Notes: generated by a model not told the origin, from the letters alone. A DNA stretch of 28,325 nt from DATGHS01 sp035307785 (GCA_035307785.1 DATGHS010000171.1:1-28325); one strand, 5' to 3'; positions 9,639 to 18,312 are shown, counted from the first letter of the stretch. Program-made: numbers and translations.

Positions 9639-11441
9639 TTACGGCGCACAGTCGAGCAGCACGAGCTTGGCGCGCTTCTGGTCACTTGGTTCCCAGGCGT
9701 AGGCCGTTTCGGTGAGTCGGACCTTGCCGAGCCGGCTAAACGCGTCGAGGTCGCACTGGCAAACGAGCAGCCAGCGGATTTGGCCCCGTTCAATCGCGGC
9801 CAGCACCGGCTCTGGGGATTCATATTCCGGAACCGGTTCCGCGGCCTCAAGATAAAAGACACTCTCGCGATGGCGAAAGAACGCCAGCCTTCCTGGCTCT
9901 TCCGTAAGCTGCTGCCGCACCGCAAGGGCAAATGGCTTGCGGGTGCGGTAGTCCTCGGTGGCTGGCAGCGCGATCAAGAAAACATACGCCATGCTCAGGC
10001 TCGCCAGGACTCCGACGCCCGCCGCCCAGCGCTTTGGCTCTCTTCGCCAGACTGCGAAGATGAGCGCCGCGAAACATGCCAGGCACCCGATGCCGAACAA
10101 CCAAGTATACGGCAATGACGGGAACTCTTTCCAGGCTTTCGGCCAGAATCGTTGGGGTAACAACAACGCAGTTCCAGTTCCGAGCACCAACAAGATCAGC
10201 AGCATTCCGCCTGCAACCAGCAAACCGCGCGCTGTGCGCGACAACACTTCGCGTGGACTGGCCAACAACTGGCCAATTAGCATCGCCGCGGCCGGCAGCA
10301 CCGGCAACAAGTAGTAGCTCCGTCGCGATGCAGCCAGCGTGAAGAACAGAAACACGCTCGCGAAATACACCAGCGCAAAGCGCCACTTTCGTTCTCCTGC
10401 CCGCCAACTTGTCAGCCCTTGCCATAGCGCGGCCGGCAACAGCGCCGACCACGGGGCAAGTAAGCCGAAGATCACATAGACATAAAGATACACCGGCCCG
10501 CGATGGTTCACCGGGTTGTAAAAACGCCGAATGTTCTCACGAAAAACCATGGCGAATCCGTCATGATGGCCCATCAACCATGTCGTTGCCAGGAACGGAC
10601 TGAAGTAGACAATTAGCGCCATCGCGATGCCCAGCAGGGTCTTCCAGTTGAAGAACCAGCGATTCCTTTCGACGACCCAACGAGCTGTCAATCGCAGTTG
10701 AGCCGGGAGCGCAAGCGACCGGATGAAGCGCCAAGGCGCTGGCGCTTCATCCGGTCGCTTGCGCTCCCGGTTCACTGCTATCGTCTGGTACGCCCCAATC
10801 ACCAGCAATGGCAGCGCGAAGCCGAGCAAGCCTTTCGTCAATGAGGTCAGCGCCATCAGCAGCCAAAACGGCAGCGTCCACCAACCGCCGGGATTTTTCT
10901 CATAACGCAGGAACAGCCAGAGCACGGCCAAGTTCCCCACCACCGTTTCCATATCCGTGGAAGCATTGCGAGCAAAGAAAACCACGCTGAAGCTGGTCGC
11001 CAGCACGAGCCCACTGATGATCGCGGCAGCCGGCGAACATAGCCGCTTGCCGATCAGCATGACCAGTAGCACGCTGAGCCAACCCGAGATGGCACAGGGC
11101 CAGCGCGCTGCCGCTTCATCGAGATTGCCGGTCACTCGCGCGGCCGCGAGCACAAGCCAATAGGAGCCGAGCGGTTTGTCGTAGTACGGCTTACCATTGA
11201 TCGTCGGCCAGAAGTAGCGGCCCGTTTGCTCCATCTCGCGCGGGATTTCCGCCCAGCGAACTTCTTCCGACCAAAGCGACCGCTCGCCTAGCCGCGCGCT
11301 GAACAACACTGCAGCCAGCAGCAACACCGCCGCGAAGCCGAGGCGATGTCGCCAAGTCATCGGTGAGCCCGCAGCGCAAGCAAGGGCGTCCCTTGCTCGC
11401 ACTGCGGGCTCTGTAAGACTAAAATTGGTTTCCGCATCCAT
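9639..11441 (-). CDS. ArnT-like GT-C glycosyltransferase with in-frame palindromes
   Basis: A 600-residue integral membrane glycosyltransferase of the GT39/GT83 (PMT/ArnT) type, with about twelve hydrophobic helices and a soluble C-terminal domain. The signature region is intact: acidic pair E59-E60 after the first helix, EIPREMEQTG, and the YYDKPLGSYW block (86-95). ArnT-type enzymes transfer sugars from polyprenyl-phosphate donors onto lipids or proteins on the outer face of the membrane. The ATG at 11441 is chosen because GGAGG (11448-11452) sits 6 nt upstream; the next Met (28) has no such site. Odd feature: two stem-loop repeats lie in frame inside the gene, encoding residues about 11-26 and 224-247. 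It is the first gene of the operon with the regulator, transporter and kinase. Confidence 0.9.
   Translation of the reverse strand: MDAETNFSLTEPAVRARDALACAAGSPMTWRHRLGFAAVLLLAAVLFSARLGERSLWSEEVRWAEIPREMEQTGRYFWPTINGKPYYDKPLGSYWLVLAAARVTGNLDEAAARWPCAISGWLSVLLVMLIGKRLCSPAAAIISGLVLATSFSVVFFARNASTDMETVVGNLAVLWLFLRYEKNPGGWWTLPFWLLMALTSLTKGLLGFALPLLVIGAYQTIAVNRERKRPDEAPAPWRFIRSLALPAQLRLTARWVVERNRWFFNWKTLLGIAMALIVYFSPFLATTWLMGHHDGFAMVFRENIRRFYNPVNHRGPVYLYVYVIFGLLAPWSALLPAALWQGLTSWRAGERKWRFALVYFASVFLFFTLAASRRSYYLLPVLPAAAMLIGQLLASPREVLSRTARGLLVAGGMLLILLVLGTGTALLLPQRFWPKAWKEFPSLPYTWLFGIGCLACFAALIFAVWRREPKRWAAGVGVLASLSMAYVFLIALPATEDYRTRKPFALAVRQQLTEEPGRLAFFRHRESVFYLEAAEPVPEYESPEPVLAAIERGQIRWLLVCQCDLDAFSRLGKVRLTETAYAWEPSDQKRAKLVLLDCAP
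10703..10770. repeat. Perfect 31-bp inverted repeat inside glycosyltransferase gene
   Basis: The arms 10703-10733 and 10740-10770 are perfectly complementary over 31 bp around a 6-nt spacer (AGGCGC, 10734-10739). The outer part of the arm (GAGCCGGGAGCGCAAGCGAC, including two bases outside the perfect arm) matches the outer part of the element at 11365-11411. The element lies wholly within the coding region and codes for residues 224-247 of the glycosyltransferase, a basic and proline-rich segment after a membrane helix. It has no transposase and looks like a REP/MITE-type palindromic element. Confidence 0.9.
11365..11411. repeat. 22-bp-arm stem-loop repeat at 5' end of glycosyltransferase gene
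   Basis: Arms 11365-11386 and 11390-11411 pair over 22 bp with two mismatches and a 3-nt loop (CGT). The arm GAGCCCGCAGCGCAAGCAAG resembles that of the element at 10703-10770. If the ATG at 11441 is used, as its Shine-Dalgarno suggests, the stem-loop encodes residues about 11-26, just before the first membrane helix. If Met28 were the start it would lie in the leader instead. Confidence 0.85.
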
Positions 11442-11638
11442 GCGCTACCTCCGGCAACGACAAAACGCAGGGCAGTTTCCCAACCCTGCCGCCGGCCGTC
11501 AAGAGTGGTTGTAGCACGGAGAAGTAAGGTAAGGGTGAAAGAAAGATAAAATGCTCTTAAGGTATGCTTTGGCTAACGCCGCCCGTAGGCAACCGGCGAC
11601 CCCCCCGTGTTAGGGCGAGGGTGGCGGGCAAAAACCAT

Positions 11639-12073
11639 ATGCAGATTATCACACCAGAATTCATCGAAACTGTTATCCGTTCTGGCAAGCTCGGAAGAGC
11701 ACGGGATCGGGTGCAAAATGGAACGGCCCGGCCTTCGCCCAAAGCAACCCCGGGCGCTTTTTCGGCCTGGTCGCTTGTTTGCGAAGAAATCCTGGACACC
11801 GAACACGATGACGATTGGTACGACACGATTTGGACCGAGCTGACCCGGCGCGGCTTTACAACGAAGCAGATTGAATCGATGCGGCGGTTCGCCTGGCGAC
11901 ACGCCGGCTGGCTGAATTATGATAGGATGCTTTGGGAATGGGTCAATTTGGACGAAAATGACATCAAGATCGCGTTGGAATTGCAATTAAAGGACGGTGT
12001 CATTTCGCAACAGCAATTCGACGAGGGGATGGCAATGCTTGACCACCCCAAGGGATTGCCGGAGCCGATGTGA
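11639..12073 (+). CDS. Hypothetical protein (144 aa)
   Basis: A 144-residue soluble, acidic protein rich in Trp and Asp, with no signal peptide or membrane segment and no family I recognise. It contains WTELTRRGFTTKQIESMRRF (helical, possibly HTH-like) and ends in a helix-rich stretch (ISQQQFDEGMAMLDHP). The ATG at 11639 is preferred over the upstream opening at 11564, whose 25 extra residues are low-quality (proline- and arginine-rich). The Shine-Dalgarno is weak for either. It is divergent from the glycosyltransferase operon across about 200 bp. Confidence 0.55.
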   Translation: MQIITPEFIETVIRSGKLGRARDRVQNGTARPSPKATPGAFSAWSLVCEEILDTEHDDDWYDTIWTELTRRGFTTKQIESMRRFAWRHAGWLNYDRMLWEWVNLDENDIKIALELQLKDGVISQQQFDEGMAMLDHPKGLPEPM

Positions 12074-12127
12074 GTGGACAGATCGCCTGGGCGCTTACCC
12101 CCAGTCCCAACACCTTTACGCCGTCAG

Positions 12128-12370
12128 CTACGAAGCCCTCTTCCTCGCACTGGCCTTCTTCGTGGTTGGCGTTGCTCTTTGCGGCAACCGGCCATTGGAA
12201 TCGCGCTGCAACCGCTGATATTTACGCCGCTCCGATATTTTGGAAGCATCAATCTTGCCGGTCATCGCGGCACGAAGGCGTTCCAAATCCCCAGCGGTTG
12301 CCGCTGGAATTTGGGCGGCGGATTTCCGTACCACCTTTCCCTTTGTTAAGTTCTTTGACATATGCGGCAT
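12128..12370 (-). CDS. Small basic antitoxin-like protein (80 aa)
   Basis: An 80-residue, strongly basic protein. The central segment DLERLRAAMTGKIDASKISE (28-47) resembles the short D-L-x-R-L-R...I-D-x-S-x-I-x-E motif found near the N-terminus of small planctomycete regulators and BrnA-like antitoxins. The C-terminus is a lysine/arginine/alanine tail (TTKKASARKRAS). No toxin gene with BrnT-like features is visible on either side, so if it is an antitoxin it is an orphan or its partner is of an unknown kind. Two in-frame ATGs (12370 and 12361) are possible, neither with a clear Shine-Dalgarno sequence. Confidence 0.4.
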   Translation of the reverse strand: MPHMSKNLTKGKVVRKSAAQIPAATAGDLERLRAAMTGKIDASKISERRKYQRLQRDSNGRLPQRATPTTKKASARKRAS

Positions 12371-12525
12371 CAGTTATGGTATTCCCACATCGATCTTTGG
12401 CGAACCCCGCTCGTAAGGGCGGGGTGTTGGCAAGCATACGAAGCGCATCGCCGGCATGACAGCCAGGGTTCGCCGGTCGCAGGCTTTGTCGCGGGCCTTC
12501 GCCATAGTCATTTCGCCCCATCTGT

Positions 12526-12531
12526 TATAAT
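12526..12531 (+). promoter_or_regulatory. Candidate -10 box of the giant heme-motif gene
   Basis: TATAAT occurs 65 nt before the ATG at 12597 in an otherwise G+C-rich setting. No good -35 hexamer lies 16-18 nt upstream, so this is a position suggestion only. Confidence 0.3.
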
Positions 12532-12596
12532 CCTAACCTCAACGATTATTCCCCGCCCCGCTGCGAATCTCTCACCGATTTCAAGGACCATTACTC

Positions 12597-15500
12597 ATGA
12601 AGCGGCTGCTTTTGGCTTTGGCTCTTTGCTTCAATTTCGTCTCACTTGCCCAGGCACAAGATTTCGAGCTCAAGAAAGGCGATCACATCTGCATCGTCGG
12701 CAACACGCTGGCCGACCGCATGCAGCACTTTGGCTGGCTGGAGACGCTGATCCACGCCCGCTATCCGCAGCACGAACTCGTCTTTCGCAATTTGGGCTAC
12801 TCCGGAGACGAAATCTACGACTATCAAAGCGGCAAAGAGACTTTTCGGATGCGCTCCATGGACTTCGGCACTCCCGACCAGTGGCTGGCCGGGTCGGCGC
12901 CGATCCCGCAACCGAAGAAGCTAAATCCGAATGCGCCGGTGGAACAGAACCGCTTCGAACATACGAACACGAAAGCCGACGTGATCTTCGCCTTCTTCGG
13001 GTACGACGAATCGTTCGCCGGCGAGAAGGGCTTGCCAAGATTCAAGAAGGAATTGGATGGTTATCTCAAGCATCTTCTAAGCCAAAAGTACAACGGCAAA
13101 TCGGCTCCAAGAGTAGTGCTGTTTTCGCCCATCGCCCAAGAATACATGCGCGATCCCAATCTGCCCGACCCTGCCGAGAACAACAAGCGCTTGGAAATGT
13201 ACACGGCAGCAATGGGCGAAGTGGCGAGGGCCAACAATGTGCGCTTCGTCGATCTCTTTCATACCAGCCAAAAGTTATATAGCGACGGCGGCAAGCAACT
13301 GACAATCAACGGCATTCATTTGAATGACCTGGGCTACGAACAGGTGGCCCGCAGCATTGTGTTGACGTTGTTCGGGATCTCGGACCCCGAAAAAACGAAG
13401 CTCGACAAGCTCCACGCGGCCGTCAACGAGAAGAACCTGTACTGGTACAACCGTTATCGCACCGTGGATGGCTACTCCACCTACGGCGACCGGGCCTTCC
13501 TGCGCTTCGTCAACGGCCAGACCAATTACGAAGTCGTACAGCGCGAGCTTCAAGTCATCGACATCATGACTTCGAACCGCGACAAGGTCATCTGGGCGGC
13601 CGCACAGGGCAAAGACCTGAAGCCCGACGACAGCAACACCCCGCCGTTCATTCCCGTCATCACCAACAAGCCCGGTCCGTTGCCCGGCGGCAAGCACCTG
13701 TTCCTCAGCGGCGAAGAGGCCATCAGCAAAATGACGCTCGGCAAAGGGCTAAAGATCAACCTTTTTGCCGACGAGAAGATGTTCCCGGAGCTTTCCAAGC
13801 CGGTGCAGATGGCATGGGATACGAAAGGCCGGCTCTGGGTGGCCGTCTGGCCCAGCTACCCGCACTGGAAGCCCAAGGAGGAGATGAACGACAAGATCAT
13901 CATCCTGGAAGACACCAAGGGCACCGGCAAGGCCGACAAGATGACGGTCTTTGCCGACCACTTGGAGAATCCGACCGGCTTCGAGTTCTACAACGGCGGC
14001 GTGATCGTCGCCCAGGCACCGGACTTGATCTTCCTGAAAGACACCACCGGCGGCGACCATGCGAATCTGCGCATGCGCATCCTGAGCGGGCTCGACACGG
14101 CCGACACGCACCATACGTCGAACAGCTTCGCGCTCGATCCGGGCGGGGCGATTTATTTCCAGGAAGGCACCTTCCACCATACGCAAGTGGAAACGCCGTA
14201 CGGTCCGCCGGTGCGCTGCGCGAATGCCGGCGTCTACCGCTACGAGCCGCGCACGCAGAAGTTCGAGAGCTACATCTCCTTCGGCTTTGCCAATCCGCAC
14301 GGCCACGTTTTCGACCACTGGGGCCAGGACATCGTGGTCGATGGCACCGGCTCGGATGCCTATCACGCCGCCCTCTTTTCCGGCCAGGTGGATTATCCGA
14401 ACAAGCACAGCCGGCCGCCGAAGGTCTACCAACAGCATGCCCGGCCCTGCCCCGGCGTAGAGATTTGTTCGAGCAAACACTTCCCCGATGACTTCCAGGG
14501 CAACTTCCTGGTGGCCGACGTGATTCAGTTCCAGGGCATTTTGCGCTACAAACTCGAAGACAGCGGCGCCAGCTTCCGCGGCGTCGAGCAGGAGCCGATT
14601 GTCAAATCGACCGACCCGAACTTCCGCCCCAGCGATCTAAAGATTGGGCCGGACGGCGCCCTCTATTTCCTCGACTGGCAAAATCCGATCATTGGCCACA
14701 TGCAGCACAATCTGCGCGACCCCAGCCGCGACCGCGAGCATGGCCGCATTTATCGCATCACGTATGCAGGCCGGCCGCTGGATAAGCCGGTTGCGATTGC
14801 CGGGGAGCCGCTCGAGCGGCTGCTCGACGTGCTGAAGGAGCCGGAAGATCGCGTGCGCTACCGGGCCCGCATTGAACTCGGCGGCCGGCCCACCAACGAC
14901 GTGATGGCCGCGCTGAAGAAATGGATCGCGACGCTCGATCCGAACGATCAGAATTACGAGCACAATCTGCTGGAAGCGCTTTGGCTGCACCAGTCGCACA
15001 ACGTGGTGGATGCCGATTTGCTCCAGCGCTTGCTGCGGGCGCGCGACTTCCATGCCCGCGCTGCCGCCACCCGCGTCCTCTGCTACTGGCGTGACCGGGT
15101 GCAGAAGCCGCTCGAATTGCTGCGCGTGCAAATCAACGATTCGCACCCACGGGTGCGGCTGGAAGCGATCCGCGCCCTGAGCTTCTTTAATGACGAAGCA
15201 GCTATCAACATCGCCATCGAACTGCTGGCCCACCCGGAGGATGAGAATCTGCAATTCGTCTTCGGCGAAACGCTGAACACCCTGGAACGGCGCATGGGGA
15301 ATTCAAAGCTCGATCGCCGGAACATCGCGGCCAGTTTGTTGCAGATGTTGCAGAAGGGCCAGATTCCAGCCGAGCGGCAGCCGGCGGTGATCGAGACGAT
15401 CTGCAAGCGCGGCGGGGCGAATGAATTGAAGGCGATCTGGGACGTGGCGAAAAAGCCGGATGGCTATCCGAAAGCACTACGACTGTCGGTCTTGGAATTG

Positions 15501-17012
15501 CTGGCCGACGCAGCGGCGACGCGCAAGGTGCAGCCGAAAGTTGCTGACGGCGAGGTCATCGGCGTGCTGAAGCAACAATCGGCCGACGATCTACCCATGT
15601 TCACCGCCGTGATTCGCCTGGCGAGCGCATGGAAAGTGGCGGCGGCGGAATCGGACTTGCGCCGGATAGCGCTCGGCGTGCTGCAAAAGCTGGATGCCCG
15701 CAAGGCCGCCATCGAAGGGCTTGCTTCCTTCACCAATGCCGAAAGCCGGGAAACGCTTCTGGCGCTGACAGGCAAAGAGCAGCCGATGTCGATCCGCTTC
15801 CAGGCGGTGGCGGCATTGGCGCAGGTCGATCCGGCCACGGCAGCCAAAGCTGGTGCCCAGGCGCTGGAGCAAACAACTGAGAGCGATGATCCCGCCCCTG
15901 TGGTGGAAGCCTTCCTCAACCGCAAGGGCGGCTCCGATACCCTGGCGGCCGCGTTGGAGCAAGAAAAAGTCCCCACGGACACCGCCAAGCGCATCATGCG
16001 GGCCATGTATCTGGCGGGCCGCAGCGATGCCAAGCTGTCGGCCGTGGTCAGCAAGCTGGCCGGGCTGGGGGCCGATCCGAAAATCCCGACTCCGGCCGAA
16101 GTGAAGCAGCTTGAAGGCGAGGTAATGGCCAAGGGCGATGCAGCTCGCGGCGAGCGCGTCTTCCGCCGCATGGACCTGGGCTGCCTGCGCTGCCATGCGA
16201 TCAACAAGGCCGGCGGCAACGTGGGCCCCGACCTGGCCGCCGTCGGCGGTTCGTCGCCGCTCGATTACATCATCACGTCAATCCTCGATCCGAACGCATC
16301 GGTGAAGGAGGCGTACCTGACCAAGGTCATCAACACGACCAAGGGTCTGACCGTCACCGGCATCGTGGTGGATCGCAACAAGGACCGCGTGGTGCTGAAG
16401 GACGCCACCGGCAAGCTCCTCCGCATTCCGGTGAAGGACATCGAGGACGAACAAAATGGCCGCACGCTGATGCCCGACGGCATCACCAAAATCCTTACGC
16501 ATGCCGAGCAGCTCGACCTGATGCGCTTCGTGTCCGAACTCGGCAAACCCGGCTTGTATGCCGTGCCGACCACGCCTGCCATTTTGCGCTGGAAGAAACT
16601 GCGCACGCTCACGGCGGCCCTGAAGGAAGGCGTGCCGAACCGCGAAGTGGTGCGCGAAAGTCTGTTGCGCTCGGACCCGGAAGCGTGGGACACAGTATTC
16701 TCGCAGGTCAACGGCTCGCTGCCGTTGGACGAAATTCAATCAACTCCCGGCGTGATCTATTTGCAGGGCGAAATCAACGTCGTGCAGGGCGGTGCGGTAG
16801 AAATCAACACGAGCGCCAATGTACCGGCCACATTCTGGGTGGATGAAGAGCAGATTCAAAAACCGGGCAACGCCGTGATGCAGCTAACGCCGGGCGTGCA
16901 TCGCATCACCGCGCGAGCGGAGCTGGGCAATGCCAAGGCGCCGAGCCTAAAGGTGACGTTCGGCAAGCCGTCCGATTCGAAGGCGCAGTTCGAAGTGGTG
17001 AACGCGGAATAA
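12597..17012 (+). CDS. PVC-type heme-binding CxxCH protein with SGNH-like, dehydrogenase and HEAT regions
   Basis: This 1471-residue exported protein has five parts. The signal peptide covers residues 1-20 (MKRLLLALALCFNFVSLAQA). An SGNH/GDSL-hydrolase-like domain covers about 25-265. A beta-propeller, membrane-bound-dehydrogenase-type domain covers about 370-740. HEAT-like alpha repeats span about 745-1140. A mono-heme c-type cytochrome domain has CLRCH at 1196-1200 and a likely axial Met1292 (TLMPDG). A C-terminal beta-domain (about 1370-1471) is of unknown role. The order propeller-HEAT-heme is characteristic of Planctomycetes/Verrucomicrobia proteins, thought to oxidise sugars or other organics in the periplasm, though substrates are unproven. 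The SGNH part lacks the usual catalytic Ser: block I reads VGNTLADRM, block III GYDES and block V NGIH. It may therefore bind rather than hydrolyse. The gene is convergent with the DUF1501 gene (19 bp). Confidence 0.93.
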   Translation: MKRLLLALALCFNFVSLAQAQDFELKKGDHICIVGNTLADRMQHFGWLETLIHARYPQHELVFRNLGYSGDEIYDYQSGKETFRMRSMDFGTPDQWLAGSAPIPQPKKLNPNAPVEQNRFEHTNTKADVIFAFFGYDESFAGEKGLPRFKKELDGYLKHLLSQKYNGKSAPRVVLFSPIAQEYMRDPNLPDPAENNKRLEMYTAAMGEVARANNVRFVDLFHTSQKLYSDGGKQLTINGIHLNDLGYEQVARSIVLTLFGISDPEKTKLDKLHAAVNEKNLYWYNRYRTVDGYSTYGDRAFLRFVNGQTNYEVVQRELQVIDIMTSNRDKVIWAAAQGKDLKPDDSNTPPFIPVITNKPGPLPGGKHLFLSGEEAISKMTLGKGLKINLFADEKMFPELSKPVQMAWDTKGRLWVAVWPSYPHWKPKEEMNDKIIILEDTKGTGKADKMTVFADHLENPTGFEFYNGGVIVAQAPDLIFLKDTTGGDHANLRMRILSGLDTADTHHTSNSFALDPGGAIYFQEGTFHHTQVETPYGPPVRCANAGVYRYEPRTQKFESYISFGFANPHGHVFDHWGQDIVVDGTGSDAYHAALFSGQVDYPNKHSRPPKVYQQHARPCPGVEICSSKHFPDDFQGNFLVADVIQFQGILRYKLEDSGASFRGVEQEPIVKSTDPNFRPSDLKIGPDGALYFLDWQNPIIGHMQHNLRDPSRDREHGRIYRITYAGRPLDKPVAIAGEPLERLLDVLKEPEDRVRYRARIELGGRPTNDVMAALKKWIATLDPNDQNYEHNLLEALWLHQSHNVVDADLLQRLLRARDFHARAAATRVLCYWRDRVQKPLELLRVQINDSHPRVRLEAIRALSFFNDEAAINIAIELLAHPEDENLQFVFGETLNTLERRMGNSKLDRRNIAASLLQMLQKGQIPAERQPAVIETICKRGGANELKAIWDVAKKPDGYPKALRLSVLELLADAAATRKVQPKVADGEVIGVLKQQSADDLPMFTAVIRLASAWKVAAAESDLRRIALGVLQKLDARKAAIEGLASFTNAESRETLLALTGKEQPMSIRFQAVAALAQVDPATAAKAGAQALEQTTESDDPAPVVEAFLNRKGGSDTLAAALEQEKVPTDTAKRIMRAMYLAGRSDAKLSAVVSKLAGLGADPKIPTPAEVKQLEGEVMAKGDAARGERVFRRMDLGCLRCHAINKAGGNVGPDLAAVGGSSPLDYIITSILDPNASVKEAYLTKVINTTKGLTVTGIVVDRNKDRVVLKDATGKLLRIPVKDIEDEQNGRTLMPDGITKILTHAEQLDLMRFVSELGKPGLYAVPTTPAILRWKKLRTLTAALKEGVPNREVVRESLLRSDPEAWDTVFSQVNGSLPLDEIQSTPGVIYLQGEINVVQGGAVEINTSANVPATFWVDEEQIQKPGNAVMQLTPGVHRITARAELGNAKAPSLKVTFGKPSDSKAQFEVVNAE

Positions 17013-17031
17013 ATGAAGCGCGTGGCGGAGT

Positions 17032-18312
17032 TCAACCCCACAGCTTCTGCAGCTTGTCTTTCTCGGCCACGCCGAGGGGGAACTTCTTGCTGAAGGGATG
17101 CTCGGCGATGCCGGCAAGTTCGCGCAGGCACTCGTGGATATGCTCGGGCCGCACGCGGATGCCTTTTTCCTTGTCCAGCTTGAGCGTCTTCGGCTCGAGC
17201 GGGATGGCGAATTGTTTCGCATCCGTGGCGCCAAGCACGCGATTGCCCTTGATGCCGCGGCCCAGGAACATGATCGAGCCGATGGACCAGTGGTCCTTGC
17301 CGTTGCCGGTGTTATAATTCGGCGTGCGGCCCATCTCGCTTTGGACCACGACGACGAGTTGATCGCGGATTTTCAATTCCCCGGCGCGGCGCAGCAGGTA
17401 GGCGATCCCGGCCAGGAATTCGGGGATCAGTTTCATCTGATCGCGGTCGTTGTTGGCATGGCTGTCGAACTGGCCGATGTCGAGGTTTGCGCTCACGCAC
17501 ACCCCGGCCTTGAACGAAGCCAGGGCGATCTCGGCCTGCTGCGACAAGCGCTCTTTCGGCATCGTATTCGGAATGTATTGCGTCACGCGCTGCAGCGCTT
17601 TCGAGTTCACCTGGGCGGCGTATAGCATGTTCTCGCCGCGCTCGGCTCGCGGCAATTTCGGCTGCATGCCAGTGGCTTCGTGCTCCTTGCGTAGTGCCTC
17701 TTCGATGCGATCGAGCGCGAATTTATCGTGGTAAGGGGAGCGCTCGTTGCCGTCCACGGCGTCGGCATTGGCGATCTTCCGCAGCGACTGCATGTACGGC
17801 ACGCGCGACATGGCCACGAGGTTCCCCGTGGCCGAGTAGTTGCCGAAGGTGAGAAACGCCAGCGGACAGGTGGAGCCGCGGCAGGCCGCAACCAGAGCGG
17901 CAAACGTGGGGTAAGCCAGGCTGTCGAGCTTGCCGGTGGCCATGTAGCGAGCCCCGGGCGAGTGATTGTTAACCGAGTAATCGAGCCCATTGAGCGTGAG
18001 GACTTCGTTGCCGAATTCGGCATAGAAATCCTCGTTGCACATGCCGCCCTGGGCATGCTTTTTGATGGGAGCAAACTTGTGCGCGCCCTTGGTGAGAATC
18101 TCGCCTTCCTTGTACAGGCGATTGATCTCGTTTACGCCCTTGGGGTCCATGAGATACGTCGTGTCCCACCCGCCGGAGGCGTTGAAGACGACGTAGTAGG
18201 GGCCGGGGTAGGGCTGGTCTTTGGTTTCGGCGGCCCGAATTCTTAGAAGCGGGAACGGGAACGCAAGTCGGAGTCCGACCAGACCACATATTTTGAGGAA
18301 ATCACGTCGCAT
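17032..18312 (-). CDS. DUF1501 family protein, Tat-exported
   Basis: A 426-residue member of DUF1501, a large family in Planctomycetes distantly related to sulfatases/alkaline phosphatases. The ATG at 18312 is chosen over the frame opening at 18435. It gives a twin-arginine type leader (MRRDFLKICGLVGL) and is preceded by AAAGGGAAA at a good distance, and the longer version would translate a stem-loop repeat. Typical blocks are YVVFNASGGWDTTYLMDP, MATGKLDS, NLDIGQFDSHANNDRD and VVVQSEMGRTPNYN, then GKDHWSIGSIMFLGRGIKG. The conserved Asp, His and Glu residues could bind metal. It is the second gene of a pair with the DUF1549-type cytochrome-motif protein, a pairing repeated many times in planctomycete genomes. 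The substrate is unknown. Confidence 0.93.
   Translation of the reverse strand: MRRDFLKICGLVGLRLAFPFPLLRIRAAETKDQPYPGPYYVVFNASGGWDTTYLMDPKGVNEINRLYKEGEILTKGAHKFAPIKKHAQGGMCNEDFYAEFGNEVLTLNGLDYSVNNHSPGARYMATGKLDSLAYPTFAALVAACRGSTCPLAFLTFGNYSATGNLVAMSRVPYMQSLRKIANADAVDGNERSPYHDKFALDRIEEALRKEHEATGMQPKLPRAERGENMLYAAQVNSKALQRVTQYIPNTMPKERLSQQAEIALASFKAGVCVSANLDIGQFDSHANNDRDQMKLIPEFLAGIAYLLRRAGELKIRDQLVVVVQSEMGRTPNYNTGNGKDHWSIGSIMFLGRGIKGNRVLGATDAKQFAIPLEPKTLKLDKEKGIRVRPEHIHECLRELAGIAEHPFSKKFPLGVAEKDKLQKLWG

Larger units (their letters stand above)
12074..12596. other. 523-bp gap with one small minus-strand gene
   Basis: This stretch between two plus-strand genes holds the small minus-strand gene at 12370-12128 and a short stem-loop (CCCCGC 12405-12410 with GCGGGG 12419-12424). 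It also has a TATAAT hexamer before the giant heme protein gene. The rest (about 12430-12520) shows open frames on the minus strand but nothing I can support as a gene. Confidence 0.5.

Noticed and set aside
12249..12521. 90-codon minus-strand open frame upstream of the antitoxin-like gene
   Set aside because: It overlaps that gene in another frame, crosses a short stem-loop, and has a low-complexity Gly/Pro/Arg composition with no recognisable domain.
17013..17031. Terminator between the convergent giant heme-motif and DUF1501 genes
   Set aside because: The 19-bp gap has no stem-loop or T-run, so the ends of both transcripts are probably elsewhere or Rho-dependent.
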